A DNA stretch of 23,349 bases from Treponema sp. UBA4232 (GTDB lineage: Bacteria > Spirochaetota > Spirochaetia > Treponematales > Treponemataceae): NCBI GenBank assembly GCA_002396325.1, contig DGXM01000115.1, positions 1 to 23,349 on the forward strand. Reading direction: 5' to 3'. The notes beneath the pieces were generated by a model that was not told where the DNA came from, did not search any database, and saw only the letters and a program-made list of their open reading frames with translations. The translations under genes were made by a program, and so were the position numbers. Shown in pieces: positions 7,028 to 15,701 of this stretch (within the stretch, counting starts at the first letter, position 1; the number at the start of each line of letters is the position of its first letter).

Positions 7028-8209
7028 TCCGCGCGCCCATGCATAAGTGCTCAAATACGGATCGGGTTTTACGGTTGAAGCTGAAGACCAAATCTCCAAA
7101 GCCATTCCGTTGCCGCTGATTTTTCCAATGCGGACGGTTTTGCACAAATGCTGATTTCCACCGTCTATCATGACTTTTCCTTCGGGGGCATCGTAGCTAA
7201 GATTTTTCGCAGCAATCCTCACCGCTTCCACATCGAACGTTCCGGCTTTTTCACAGGCTTTCGCCCACAGATGCACCGCAATGTATCCGGCCTCGATGGG
7301 ATCTCCCGTGACTTTTCCTAGTCCGAATGCCTTCTTGTATTTTGAAATGAAGAGCCTGTTGTCGTAAGTGTCGGTGGTTTCAAAATAATTCCATGCAAGC
7401 AGATGCCCCTGAAGATATTGAATACCGATTCTTTCGATTTCCTGCTCCGCAATTGAAAAACTGATTACAGGAATATCCCTTGCCCTTATGCCTTCCTCAT
7501 AAAGCTGGCGGAAAAATGCAATGTTGGAATCGCCGTTCAAAGTGTTTACAATCACGTCGGGTTTGACATCTTTTATCTTTTCTATAATTTCTTTGTATTC
7601 ATCCTGACCGAATGGAGTGTATTCTTCGCCCACACATTCTCCTCCAAGATGTGAAAGCTGTGCTTTGATGATTTTGTTTGCAGTCTGCGGAAAAACATAA
7701 TCACTTCCCAGCAGGAACATTCTCTTTCCGTAATTTTCCGCACAGAAATCAATAGCCGGAACCACCTGCTGATTCGGAGCCGCACCCATATACATTATGT
7801 TTGGACTCGCCTCAAATCCTTCGTACTGAACCGGGTACCACAAAAGACCGTATTTTTCTTCAAACAAAGGCTTCACTGCTTTTCTTGAATCGGATGTCCA
7901 GCAACCGAACACAGTGACAACATCATCCTCGTAAAGAAGTTTGCGTGCTTTTTTTTCGAACACAGAGGCTTCGCTCTCGCCGTCTTCCTGAATGACTTCA
8001 ATCTGTTTTCCCAAGACACCGCCTGCCTGGTTGATTTCCTCAATGGCAAGCAGTTCCGCGGCACACACAGGTTCTTCACTTATCGCCATAGTTCCTGTAA
8101 GCGAATGAAGCAGTCCGACTTTCACAGTAGACTCCGTTTTATTTTCCGTACAGGCGCACAATCCTGCAATCATCATAAAGAAAACAACAGACGCAACACA
8201 AATCTTCAT
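7022..8209 (-). CDS. UrtA-like substrate-binding lipoprotein (urea/short-amide type), solitary
   Basis: A 395-residue periplasmic binding protein of the type I (Leu/Ile/Val-like) fold, in the branch of urea and amide binders (UrtA, FmdD, AmiC). The lipobox is L-C-A-C with Cys at residue 20. Family features include VGLLHSLTGTMAISE (32-46), INQAGGVLGKQIEVIQEDGES, FGCWTSDSRKAVKPLFE, LLWYPVQYEGFEASPNIMYMGAAPNQQ, LLGSDYVFP, NTLNGDSNIAFFRQL and a C-terminal region ending YAWARGL. A good Shine-Dalgarno (GGAGG) precedes the ATG. It is the second gene of a two-gene operon, 15 bases after the adenylate cyclase. No permease or ATPase gene is in the window, so I infer a receptor role: the binder may present its ligand to the periplasmic part of the cyclase. 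The actual ligand is unknown. Confidence 0.88.
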   Translation of the reverse strand: MKICVASVVFFMMIAGLCACTENKTESTVKVGLLHSLTGTMAISEEPVCAAELLAIEEINQAGGVLGKQIEVIQEDGESEASVFEKKARKLLYEDDVVTVFGCWTSDSRKAVKPLFEEKYGLLWYPVQYEGFEASPNIMYMGAAPNQQVVPAIDFCAENYGKRMFLLGSDYVFPQTANKIIKAQLSHLGGECVGEEYTPFGQDEYKEIIEKIKDVKPDVIVNTLNGDSNIAFFRQLYEEGIRARDIPVISFSIAEQEIERIGIQYLQGHLLAWNYFETTDTYDNRLFISKYKKAFGLGKVTGDPIEAGYIAVHLWAKACEKAGTFDVEAVRIAAKNLSYDAPEGKVMIDGGNQHLCKTVRIGKISGNGMALEIWSSASTVKPDPYLSTYAWARGL

Positions 8210-8224
8210 ATCTTGCCTCCTGCA

Positions 8225-11200
8225 CTAAACAATTTCGTAAGTGGTCATAAGACCTTTTCCCTTTACATCGCACTGTATGCTTTCGGAGAACTTCACACCG
8301 CTGTCTTTCAAATGTTCGTAGACACTCTGAGAGACACGGATTTTCCCCGGATTGCAGGCGGTTTCCATACGACTTGCAACGTTCACTGTATTGCCCCACA
8401 CATCGTAAACGAATTTCGTCTTTCCGATCACACCCGCATTCACAGGTCCGCAGTTAATTCCAATCCTCATATTGAAGGGGATTTTTGCAGTCTTGTTGTA
8501 TTCAGCCAAATCCTCGAACATACCCTTGGCAAAATCAACCATCACTTTTGCGTGGTCAGGATTCTTAGTCGGGAGTCCGCAGGCCGCCATGTAAGCGTCG
8601 CCAATCGTCTTGATTTTTTCAACACCCATAGCCTTCGCCCTGTCGTCAAAAAGACTGAACAGCTTATTCAAGGCACTTACAATTTCTTCGGCAGTGTGAC
8701 CGCTGGAGGTTTTTGTGAAACTCACGATGTCAGAAAAGAGAATGGTGGCATCTGAAAAATTTTCTCCTATTGAATGAATATCGTCTTTCAAAATCTCGGC
8801 AATCTTGTCGGGAAGTATGGAACGAAGCAGGCGGTCTGACTTTTCCTTTTCATGTGCAAGCTGGAAAGTTCTTTCGCGGACCATTTTTTCGAGCCTTATG
8901 TTTTCACGACGCATCGCCCTTTCTTTCAGATAGAAAAACACGAAAATCGAAGTCATTGCAATCAAGGCGATAATAACCCAGAACTGAGGCATCTGATAAA
9001 TGTACGGCTTTTGAATGAAGATTGTGCTTTCGGCCTGATCCGACATAAGTCCTTCACCGTTTATTGCATTCACATAAAAGGTGTGTTTGCCGGGCTTCAG
9101 ATTTGTGTAAGACACCGTTCTGGCAGAGCTGGGAGCAGAAAAATCATCTTCGAAATTCGTCATCTTGTGAGTGAAGCGGATTCTTTCAGGAGCATCGAAA
9201 CTTATTCCCGTGAATTTGATTTCCACACGTTTTGTTCCGGGTTTGAGCACGATGTTTTCACATTCATCCTTGTATTCCTTGTTGTCAACAGTGACGCTTT
9301 CAATTGAAACAAGCGGCATTACGGGACTTGAGGTTCTAAGCAACGCATCATAAACAGCAATGCCGTCAATCAGCGTGAACCAGAGTTTTCCGTTTCTGTC
9401 ACAAATGCTGACTGCCGTGGAAGTGGGGCCGTCGGAATCCAGACCGTCGTTGTGGTTGTAATACTTCACATTCACTTTTTCACTTCTTCCTTCCGCGACA
9501 TCCTTTATTTCAGAAAAAACAGCGGATGCAATTCCGTAGTTGCTGGTGAACCAGACGTTGCCGTCTTTGTCCGGAAAAAACTGGAACACAGAGTCGGTGC
9601 CCAGCCCCTGTTCGGAATTCAGAGTGACTGCTTTTTCAGGAATGCCATGAGTGCTGTCGTATTGAGGAAAATATGAAAGGCCGCTTCCGGTGCAGAGCCA
9701 GTATGAACCGTCTTTATCCTGAGAAATTTTGAAGACTATGTTTCCTGCCAGTCCCTGCTCCGTGGTGTATACGCCAATAATCTTCTCATCTTTGAAAAGA
9801 TAGATTCCGCCTCCGTCAGTGCCTACCCACACAACTCCGTTCAAATCCTGATAGATGCACATCACGTATTCATTTTCAAGACCGTCAATCTGCCTGAAAT
9901 TTTTTATGCTTCCGTCCGCGTGGATTATGGAAAGTCCTGTGGTTGTTCCCACGTAAAGTTCACCGGATTCTGCTTCAATCGCAACACGGACTTTGTTTCC
10001 TGTAAGACCGTCTTCCGCAGTCCAGCTTTTTATTCCGTCTTTTCCATAACGCAACTGGCCGGGACTTGTGTAGCAGCTCACAAGGATGTCGCCGTTCGAG
10101 GCGGTGGCCATATGCCTTATTCTTAATCCTGCGGTATATTCGGTAAGTTCATTTTTTACCTCGTTACCGTTTTCATAACAGCGCACCCCCAGGTCTGTAC
10201 CCACCCAGATTTTTCCATCCTGTCCTTCGGTGATTGCATTCGATGCGATTCCGTAATTCGTGACGTTGAATTTTCCCTGCGTGATTTTTACGATTCCGTT
10301 GTGATCGGTCGCCATCCAAAGATTTCCTTCGCGGTCAGAGATGATTTTATTGATTTTCGTAATCGTCTGCGACATCTCTTTGTACTCGTGGAAGGAACCG
10401 CCGCTGTAAACGACAACTCCTCTTTCGGTACCGAACCAAATGCTTCCGTCTTTTTCAACGTGGATTGCCCATGTGGGAGATGTATCCAAAATGGTTCCGG
10501 TGTGAACCAGCTCTGCCTTTCCGTTTTTCAATCTTGCAATGCCCAGCGTGTTTAATCCAGCCCAGTAAGTGCCCTGAAGATCCTGGGAAAAAGAGGAGAC
10601 GAAATAAGTGCCGAACTTGTCGAGTTCAGTCCTTATGCGGAAAAGTCCGTCCTTAAAAACGAAGAGGCCTTTTTCATTGCTCGTGACAAGCCAGATGTTT
10701 CCTGAAGAATCACAGAACAGAGAGATTGCGATAACGCCTTTCGGAACGGTGCCCGATTCAAATTGCGGAGTGAGCATCTTTCCGTCGGGAGTAAGGTAGA
10801 CGATTCCGGCCGCGGTTCCAATCCAGACATTTCCGTCTTTGTCTTCTGCAAGGGCTCTGACGGAATTGTTCGGAAGCCCGCTCTTCACGGTATAGCATTT
10901 GTTTCCGTCTTCTGAAATTTTCTGGAGACCCTCATCATTCGAGCCAAGCCAAAGATTGCCCCTTGAGTCTTCAAGAACGGCGCGCACCGAGGCGAATTGA
11001 AAATCATTTGTAGATGCTTTTTTTACAGTTGTGAATTCGACTCCGTCAAAACGGACAAGACCTTCGTAGGTTCCTACATTTATGAAACCGTCGGAAGTCT
11101 GCGCGATGTCCGTAGCGGTCGTACCGGAAAGACCTCCGAAAGAATTCCACATCCGATACACGTAATTATCGAAAAATCCGCTTTCTGCATATACCGGGAG

Positions 11201-11251
11201 AGAGAAAATCAACAGCAGCAACGCATTTCGTATATTTTTTTTCACGCTCAT
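8225..11251 (-). CDS. Membrane adenylate cyclase with periplasmic two-component-type beta-propeller and Y_Y_Y domain
   Basis: A 1008-residue one-pass sensor. After a signal peptide (cleavage near PVYAES, residue 22) come many propeller repeats of the form D-x-x-G-N-V/L-W-I/V-G-T (e.g. EDKDGNVWIGTAAG), about residues 25-640, probably two seven-bladed propellers. A Y_Y_Y Ig-like domain spans about 648-752, one membrane helix 757-775, a short coiled linker, then a class III nucleotide cyclase at about 830-1008. The catalytic residues are present: metal Asp D841 and D885, adenine-specific K881 and D950, N957 and R961, all matching adenylate rather than guanylate cyclases. Periplasmic binding should therefore set cytoplasmic cAMP. 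The same propeller/Y_Y_Y sensor usually drives histidine kinases. First gene of an operon with the UrtA-like lipoprotein; its promoter implies a leaderless mRNA. Confidence 0.93.
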   Translation of the reverse strand: MSVKKNIRNALLLLIFSLPVYAESGFFDNYVYRMWNSFGGLSGTTATDIAQTSDGFINVGTYEGLVRFDGVEFTTVKKASTNDFQFASVRAVLEDSRGNLWLGSNDEGLQKISEDGNKCYTVKSGLPNNSVRALAEDKDGNVWIGTAAGIVYLTPDGKMLTPQFESGTVPKGVIAISLFCDSSGNIWLVTSNEKGLFVFKDGLFRIRTELDKFGTYFVSSFSQDLQGTYWAGLNTLGIARLKNGKAELVHTGTILDTSPTWAIHVEKDGSIWFGTERGVVVYSGGSFHEYKEMSQTITKINKIISDREGNLWMATDHNGIVKITQGKFNVTNYGIASNAITEGQDGKIWVGTDLGVRCYENGNEVKNELTEYTAGLRIRHMATASNGDILVSCYTSPGQLRYGKDGIKSWTAEDGLTGNKVRVAIEAESGELYVGTTTGLSIIHADGSIKNFRQIDGLENEYVMCIYQDLNGVVWVGTDGGGIYLFKDEKIIGVYTTEQGLAGNIVFKISQDKDGSYWLCTGSGLSYFPQYDSTHGIPEKAVTLNSEQGLGTDSVFQFFPDKDGNVWFTSNYGIASAVFSEIKDVAEGRSEKVNVKYYNHNDGLDSDGPTSTAVSICDRNGKLWFTLIDGIAVYDALLRTSSPVMPLVSIESVTVDNKEYKDECENIVLKPGTKRVEIKFTGISFDAPERIRFTHKMTNFEDDFSAPSSARTVSYTNLKPGKHTFYVNAINGEGLMSDQAESTIFIQKPYIYQMPQFWVIIALIAMTSIFVFFYLKERAMRRENIRLEKMVRERTFQLAHEKEKSDRLLRSILPDKIAEILKDDIHSIGENFSDATILFSDIVSFTKTSSGHTAEEIVSALNKLFSLFDDRAKAMGVEKIKTIGDAYMAACGLPTKNPDHAKVMVDFAKGMFEDLAEYNKTAKIPFNMRIGINCGPVNAGVIGKTKFVYDVWGNTVNVASRMETACNPGKIRVSQSVYEHLKDSGVKFSESIQCDVKGKGLMTTYEIV

Positions 11252-11258
11252 ATCTGAA

Positions 11259-11287
11259 ATTATAAGTCAAAAAATTCTTTTTTGCAA
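11259..11287 (-). promoter_or_regulatory. Promoter of the cyclase operon, leaderless type
   Basis: On the minus strand: TTGCAA (11287-11282), 17 bases, a perfect TATAAT (11264-11259), then 7 bases (TTCAGAT) to the ATG at 11251. There is no Shine-Dalgarno, and the signal peptide begins at this ATG, so a later start is unlikely. This is the clearest leaderless candidate of the window. Confidence 0.72.
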
Positions 11288-11410
11288 TGAAAAATTAAGA
11301 GGAATTTAGGATACAGGGAATCTCAAAAAAAACTGAAGATTCACCAGATTTCTTTTTATATCAGCAGAAAAAATTCAACTTTCTTTAAGAATGAAAACAA
11401 AAAAAAGAAT

Positions 11411-11439
11411 TTGAAAAGAACTGCATTTAATGATAGAAT
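11411..11439 (+). promoter_or_regulatory. Promoter of the chemotaxis receptor gene
   Basis: TTGAAA (11411-11416), 17 bases, TAGAAT (11434-11439), both 5 of 6 to the housekeeping consensus. Transcription from about 11446 gives an untranslated leader of about 160 bases before the ATG at 11605. The flagellar sigma-28 pattern was not seen. Confidence 0.55.
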
Positions 11440-11604
11440 CTATCTATGATATTGGTAACGCTAAAAAAACAAGCAACATCGAAAGAATCCATACATTCGG
11501 AGAATCTCTAAAACAAAACTTTTTCGAAGTTCCCTCCATTTTTAGTAGCCAATTCTTTCTATTTTATACAGACTGCATTCTGTCCCGTAACACAAGGAGT
11601 TACT

Positions 11605-13473
11605 ATGGCTCAAAACAACTACAAACTCAAGAAATCAGTGCCGTTTTTTTTACTGCTGCTGTATCTGAGCCCCTCGCTGCTATATGGATTCATCGCTGTT
11701 GCAATGGGTGCCATAAATTTTCTGGAAATGAAAATGACTCTTGCCGATCCGGTGATTTATCTGCTGCTTTTGATTCAGACAGCCATACCCCTGATCACTT
11801 ACTTTGCCTTCAACAAGAAAATAACTTCATACGACGGTACGGAGGAATCCTGCGACAAGGCCAACTCGGCAGTAAAAACATTTGAGTTTGTGTCCATTAT
11901 TCTGCCCGTTATACTCTCCCTGGCTGCCCCTGTCATGTACTCTGTCAGGTATGCTCAGCGTGGACTCCGGTATGTGGCATTCGGAGCTGACTCTCCTTTT
12001 TTATTTGAGTTTTTTCTGATGATTGGAGTCACTTTCACATTCGACCTTCTTGTTTACATTATGTTCCTGCAGAATCTGGAACACAGTGTTTCATGGCTTC
12101 CGTACAAAAACAAGCACCAGACCATCTCGCTTGTATTCAGGACGGTTTTGGTAACGGGATTTGCAATTCTGGGCGTGAGTCTGTTCGTTTCCTGCATTCC
12201 GCTGATTCCGACTTCAAGACTGTGGGCAGGGAAAAAACTCATAAAAAGAATACTGCCGTTTTCTTCGATAGGAATTGCATTCGGAATACTGGACCTTTAT
12301 ATGAACATTGCAGACGTGAAACGAAGCGTAAATGAGATTCAAAGGCTCACTCAGAATCTTTCCAACCGCAACTATCAGGTGGAGCCTGTGCCGATTCTCA
12401 TACGCTGCGAACTTGCAAGCGTGGCAAACGATTTGAATTCCTTCACTGCGTCTACCCGTGAGATTCTTTCGGGATTCAAATCATCAATTGCGACATCAAA
12501 CGACAACGCCAGTCTTCTTGCTCAAAATATGGACAATGCAAACGCAAGCATGGAATCCATCATAAACAGCATCGAGTCAGTGCGGAGCGAAGTGCAGAAT
12601 CAAAGTGCCGGCGTGGAAGAAGCAAATGCATCAACGACCCAGATTATGAGCCGCATACGTGCCCTTGACGAAAACATTTCAACGCAGGTGGCCGGAGTGA
12701 ATCAGTCTTCTGCCGCAATAGATGAAATGGTTGCAAACATCAACAGCATGAGAGCCGTCTTGGAAAAAAATGCCGAAGTGGTGAACGCTCTCGGAATCGC
12801 TTCCGATGAAGGACGCAACAGTGTAAAGAGCGCCGTTGAAACCTCGTCAAAAGTGATTTCGCAGTCAGCCGCCATGATGGAAGCCAGTTCAATCGTGGGC
12901 AACATCGCAAGCCAGACAAACCTTCTTGCAATGAACGCCGCAATCGAGTCGGCACACGCCGGGGAGGCCGGAAAAGGATTTGCCGTGGTTGCAGATGAAA
13001 TCAGAAAATTGGCAGAGCAGTCAAGCAAGCAGGGAAAAGTCATCACCGAAAGTCTGAAGGCTCTCTCAAATTCAATAAAAAGTGTTTCCGACAGCACAAA
13101 GGAAGTGCAGACAAAGTTCGACAATATCTATGAGCTTGCACAGACCGTCAGAAATCAGGAAAACCTGATCAAGAACGCAATGACCGAGCAGAGTTCAGGA
13201 AACCAGCAGGTGCTTGACGCAATGACAGACATAAGCAGTTCTTCGATGTCCGTAAAAGACGGTTCCTCTGAAATGCTTGCCGGTGGAGAACAGATTGTGC
13301 ACGAAATGGAAATCCTGAATAAGGTGAGCCAGCAGATTGATCAGAGGATGAATGAAATGTCTTCCAATATTGAGAGCATCAAGGAAGCAATCAAACAGGT
13401 GAGCGAGTCAAGCGCAAAGAATCAGGACGATTTACGGAAGCTGGACAATTCAATCAGTTCGTTTATACTGTGA
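11605..13473 (+). CDS. Methyl-accepting chemotaxis protein with six-helix membrane sensor
   Basis: Chemoreceptor of 622 residues that would control the CheA kinase. Instead of the usual periplasmic ligand domain between two helices, the N-terminal half has about six membrane helices (near 13-35, 47-69, 95-115, 133-155, 178-203 and 215-235) with short loops. The signalling part is a long helical hairpin, about 280-622, whose conserved tip is at 430-473 (IVGNIASQTNLLAMNAAIES, then AHAGEAGKGFAVVADEIRKL). Methylation-type Glu/Gln/Ala-rich heptads flank it. No C-terminal CheR-docking pentapeptide is present; the chain ends SISSFIL. The start is well set by AGGAG 6 bases before the ATG. Input is probably membrane-embedded, such as membrane state, redox, or a hydrophobic or small solute; the sequence does not say which. 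Confidence 0.93.
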   Translation: MAQNNYKLKKSVPFFLLLLYLSPSLLYGFIAVAMGAINFLEMKMTLADPVIYLLLLIQTAIPLITYFAFNKKITSYDGTEESCDKANSAVKTFEFVSIILPVILSLAAPVMYSVRYAQRGLRYVAFGADSPFLFEFFLMIGVTFTFDLLVYIMFLQNLEHSVSWLPYKNKHQTISLVFRTVLVTGFAILGVSLFVSCIPLIPTSRLWAGKKLIKRILPFSSIGIAFGILDLYMNIADVKRSVNEIQRLTQNLSNRNYQVEPVPILIRCELASVANDLNSFTASTREILSGFKSSIATSNDNASLLAQNMDNANASMESIINSIESVRSEVQNQSAGVEEANASTTQIMSRIRALDENISTQVAGVNQSSAAIDEMVANINSMRAVLEKNAEVVNALGIASDEGRNSVKSAVETSSKVISQSAAMMEASSIVGNIASQTNLLAMNAAIESAHAGEAGKGFAVVADEIRKLAEQSSKQGKVITESLKALSNSIKSVSDSTKEVQTKFDNIYELAQTVRNQENLIKNAMTEQSSGNQQVLDAMTDISSSSMSVKDGSSEMLAGGEQIVHEMEILNKVSQQIDQRMNEMSSNIESIKEAIKQVSESSAKNQDDLRKLDNSISSFIL

Positions 13474-13483
13474 TTTTTTCTAT

Positions 13484-13578
13484 GCGTTAGGGGGTGGAAG
13501 GGCCGCGGAGCGGTTCCGAAGGAATGGAGGCGGAAGCCGGAACCCTGGAACACCCGCCCCCGCACTGCGGGGGAACGC
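13484..13578. repeat. GC-rich multi-arm palindromic element
   Basis: Starts 10 bases after the chemoreceptor stop. GCGTT (13484-13488) pairs with AACGC (13574-13578); GGGTG (13492-13496) with CACCC (13551-13555); GGTTCC (13512-13517) with GGAACC (13539-13544); and CCCCCGC (13557-13563) with GCGGGGG (13567-13573) around a 3-base loop. Base composition is far richer in GC than its surroundings. No T-run follows. It resembles dispersed REP-like elements rather than a terminator. Confidence 0.65.
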
Positions 13579-13701
13579 CCGTATGAACCTGACTGAATAT
13601 TTTAAAAATTTTTCTCTTGGTATGCAGCGTAGACATTCTGTTGAAACCTGATTTTTCAAGCTCCCCGTTGATGTTTTTATTTTTTGGTTCTGGACTTTTT
13701 G

Positions 13702-13730
13702 TTGATTTTTGTTTCTATTAATAGTATAAT
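13702..13730 (+). promoter_or_regulatory. Promoter of the DAHPS-PDT fusion gene
   Basis: TTGATT (13702-13707), 17 bases, perfect TATAAT (13725-13730). Start of transcription near 13737 leaves only about 20 bases before the ATG at 13757, including the Shine-Dalgarno TAGGAG. There is no room for an attenuator, so feedback by the ACT domain is the likely control. Confidence 0.72.
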
Positions 13731-13756
13731 TCTGCGAGAGTTTCATAGGAGCGGAT

Positions 13757-15667
13757 ATGGTCATTGTTTTGAAAAAGGACATTTCGGACTCGGACAAAAA
13801 CAGTCTGAAGGATTTTCTTGCGCAGAAGAATTTTAAGCTGAATGAGGTTTCCGGTGAGGAGGAGACCATTCTTGCGGCGGTGGGAAAAATGCACATGGAT
13901 CCCGTGGAACTTGAGACAAAGCCGGGGGTGAGCCGCGTTATTCCAATCAGTAAGCCTTACAAACAGGCAAGCCGTGAATTCAAGAGGGAGAACACGATTG
14001 TCGAGATTCCCAACTGCAGGGGTCAGGTGATTCGTGTGGGCGGACAGCGTGTCGTGGCTATTGCAGGTCCATGCGCGGTTGAGAGCCGTGAGCAGATTTT
14101 TGAAGTGGCCGGGGCGGTTGCGTCTTCGGGGGCAAGCATGCTTCGCGGACGGGCTTACAAACCGAGGAGTTCTCCCTATGCTTATCAGGGGATGGGCGAA
14201 GAAGGTCTGAAACTTTTGCGGGAGGCCGGTGACAAATTCGGTCTGCCGGTTGTTACGGAAATTGTTTCGGGTGAGCTTATTCCGCTGATGAGTGATTATG
14301 TTGATGTGTTCCAGATTGGAAGCCGCAATATGCAGGATTTTGATTTGCTTAAAAAAGTCGGTGCCACCGGGAAGCCTGTTATTTTGAAACGGGGATACAC
14401 TGCGACTCTTGAGGAATTTTTGATGTCGGCTGAATACCTGCTTGCTTCGGGGACTGAAAATGTGATTCTTTGCGAACGGGGAATCAGGACTTTTGAACAT
14501 TCCACCCGCAATACTTTGGATCTTTCTGCGATTCCCGTGCTCAGGCGGCTTACGCATCTGCCGATTATTGTGGATCCGAGCCATGCCCTTGGACAAAGGG
14601 ATTTGGTGCCGCCGATGGGACTTGCCGCGATTGCTTCGGGTGCTGACGGTATTATGGTCGACGTGCACTCTGCTCCTGAAAAGGCTCTGGCCGGCGGGGC
14701 CGCTTCCATTCTTCCTGCCCAGTTCGACAAGATGATGCACGACATTGAGGCTCTGGCTCCCGTGATGGGTAAGGCCGTGGCACATATACGCGAGGAAAAA
14801 CACGAAAAGGTTGTGTGTGCTTACAGCGGAAACAGAGGTGCTTATGCGGAACAGGCAATCAGCCGCTATTTTGATTCACATGACGTGACTCCGCTTAGTG
14901 TGGATTCGTTCGGGGAGATTTTCCAGAGTGTTCTTGACGGGCGTGCCGATTACGGAATGGTGCCGATTGAAAATTCTCTTGCCGGGTCGGTTTATCAGAA
15001 TTACGATAACTTCATGCGCTTTGAGGATGTGACGATTGTGGGTGCCGTGACCCTAAACATACGCCATGCCCTGCTCGGTGTGAAGGGAGCGGTGATTTCG
15101 GATGTGAAGACAGTGTACAGTCATCCGCAGGGATTCAGCCAGTGCAAGAAATTTCTGGACGCCCACAAGGAATGGGTGCACATTGACTCGCTTTCCACGG
15201 CTACAGCGGCTCAGTTTGCGGCGGCAAAAAAAGACAAATCTGTGGCGGCGATTGCAAGTACGGTGAATGCTTCCATTTACGGGCTTGACATTCTTCAGGA
15301 AGACATAGAAAACGATCCTTCGAATTTCACACGCTTTGTTGTGATTCAGTCGGTGACGGCGGCGGATGGAAAATCAAAGGAAATCAACATAAAACCGAAT
15401 ATGGCCAGTTTCATTCTGAAGACCAGGAACGAACCGGGGGCACTTTACCGCACGCTGGGGATTTTCGACAAATACAAAATCAATCTGACGCGGCTTGAAA
15501 GCAGACCTCTTGAAGGACAGCCCTGGAACTATTGGTTCTACGCGGATGCAGAGTTGAACAACGTAGAGGGCGATGTGAAGGGGTATGTTGCCGGAATGAC
15601 CGAGGAAATGAAGTCAATTGTGGAAGACGTGAGGGTGCTGGGCATTTATCCCGAAAACAGACACTGA
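13757..15667 (+). CDS. Fused DAHP synthase (type I-beta) - prephenate dehydratase - ACT domain enzyme
   Basis: One 636-residue chain joins the first step of the shikimate pathway (PEP + erythrose-4-phosphate to DAHP) to the phenylalanine-specific step (prephenate to phenylpyruvate). Residues 1-75 form the small ferredoxin-like domain typical of type I-beta DAHP synthases. The barrel follows to about 345, with AGPCAVES (103-110), KPRSSPYAYQG (135-145), QIGSRNMQ (186-193), LKRGY (210-214) and VDPSHALGQRD (272-282). Prephenate dehydratase runs about 350-535 (AYSGNRGAYAEQA, VPIENSLAGSV, TVYSHPQGFSQC, NFTRF at 523-527) and the Phe-binding ACT domain 548-632 (GALY 561-564, ESRP 581-584). There is no chorismate mutase domain. 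The expected metal ligands Glu (VEVH) and Asp (LSD) read D302 and G313; C106 and H276 remain. Codons are richer in G/C than those of neighbours. Shine-Dalgarno TAGGAG sets the start. Confidence 0.93.
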   Translation: MVIVLKKDISDSDKNSLKDFLAQKNFKLNEVSGEEETILAAVGKMHMDPVELETKPGVSRVIPISKPYKQASREFKRENTIVEIPNCRGQVIRVGGQRVVAIAGPCAVESREQIFEVAGAVASSGASMLRGRAYKPRSSPYAYQGMGEEGLKLLREAGDKFGLPVVTEIVSGELIPLMSDYVDVFQIGSRNMQDFDLLKKVGATGKPVILKRGYTATLEEFLMSAEYLLASGTENVILCERGIRTFEHSTRNTLDLSAIPVLRRLTHLPIIVDPSHALGQRDLVPPMGLAAIASGADGIMVDVHSAPEKALAGGAASILPAQFDKMMHDIEALAPVMGKAVAHIREEKHEKVVCAYSGNRGAYAEQAISRYFDSHDVTPLSVDSFGEIFQSVLDGRADYGMVPIENSLAGSVYQNYDNFMRFEDVTIVGAVTLNIRHALLGVKGAVISDVKTVYSHPQGFSQCKKFLDAHKEWVHIDSLSTATAAQFAAAKKDKSVAAIASTVNASIYGLDILQEDIENDPSNFTRFVVIQSVTAADGKSKEINIKPNMASFILKTRNEPGALYRTLGIFDKYKINLTRLESRPLEGQPWNYWFYADAELNNVEGDVKGYVAGMTEEMKSIVEDVRVLGIYPENRH

Positions 15668-15701
15668 GCTGTTCAGGGGCAGGCCCGGAATGGCATGGGG
15701 A

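Larger units (their letters stand above)
11252..11604. other. Divergent intergenic region, 353 bases
   Basis: Lies between the cyclase (-) and the chemotaxis receptor (+). It holds the cyclase promoter at one end, an AT-rich stretch without recognisable structure (about 11290-11405), the MCP promoter at 11411-11439 and a leader of about 160 bases. I could not recognise a riboswitch, a small RNA or a credible small gene in the leader. Confidence 0.6.

Noticed and set aside
11446..11604. Riboswitch (for example cyclic-di-GMP type) in the chemoreceptor leader
   Set aside because: The conserved core bases of that class were not found on reading the leader.
13480..13896. Minus-strand frame through the GC-rich element
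   Set aside because: Composition is explained by the palindromic element and the antisense of the fusion gene; no start signal.
13718..14803. Long minus-strand frame of 361 codons
   Set aside because: It lies wholly antisense to the DAHPS-PDT gene, has a low-complexity His/Arg/Asn-rich product and no ribosome site; a shadow of the G/C-rich codons opposite.
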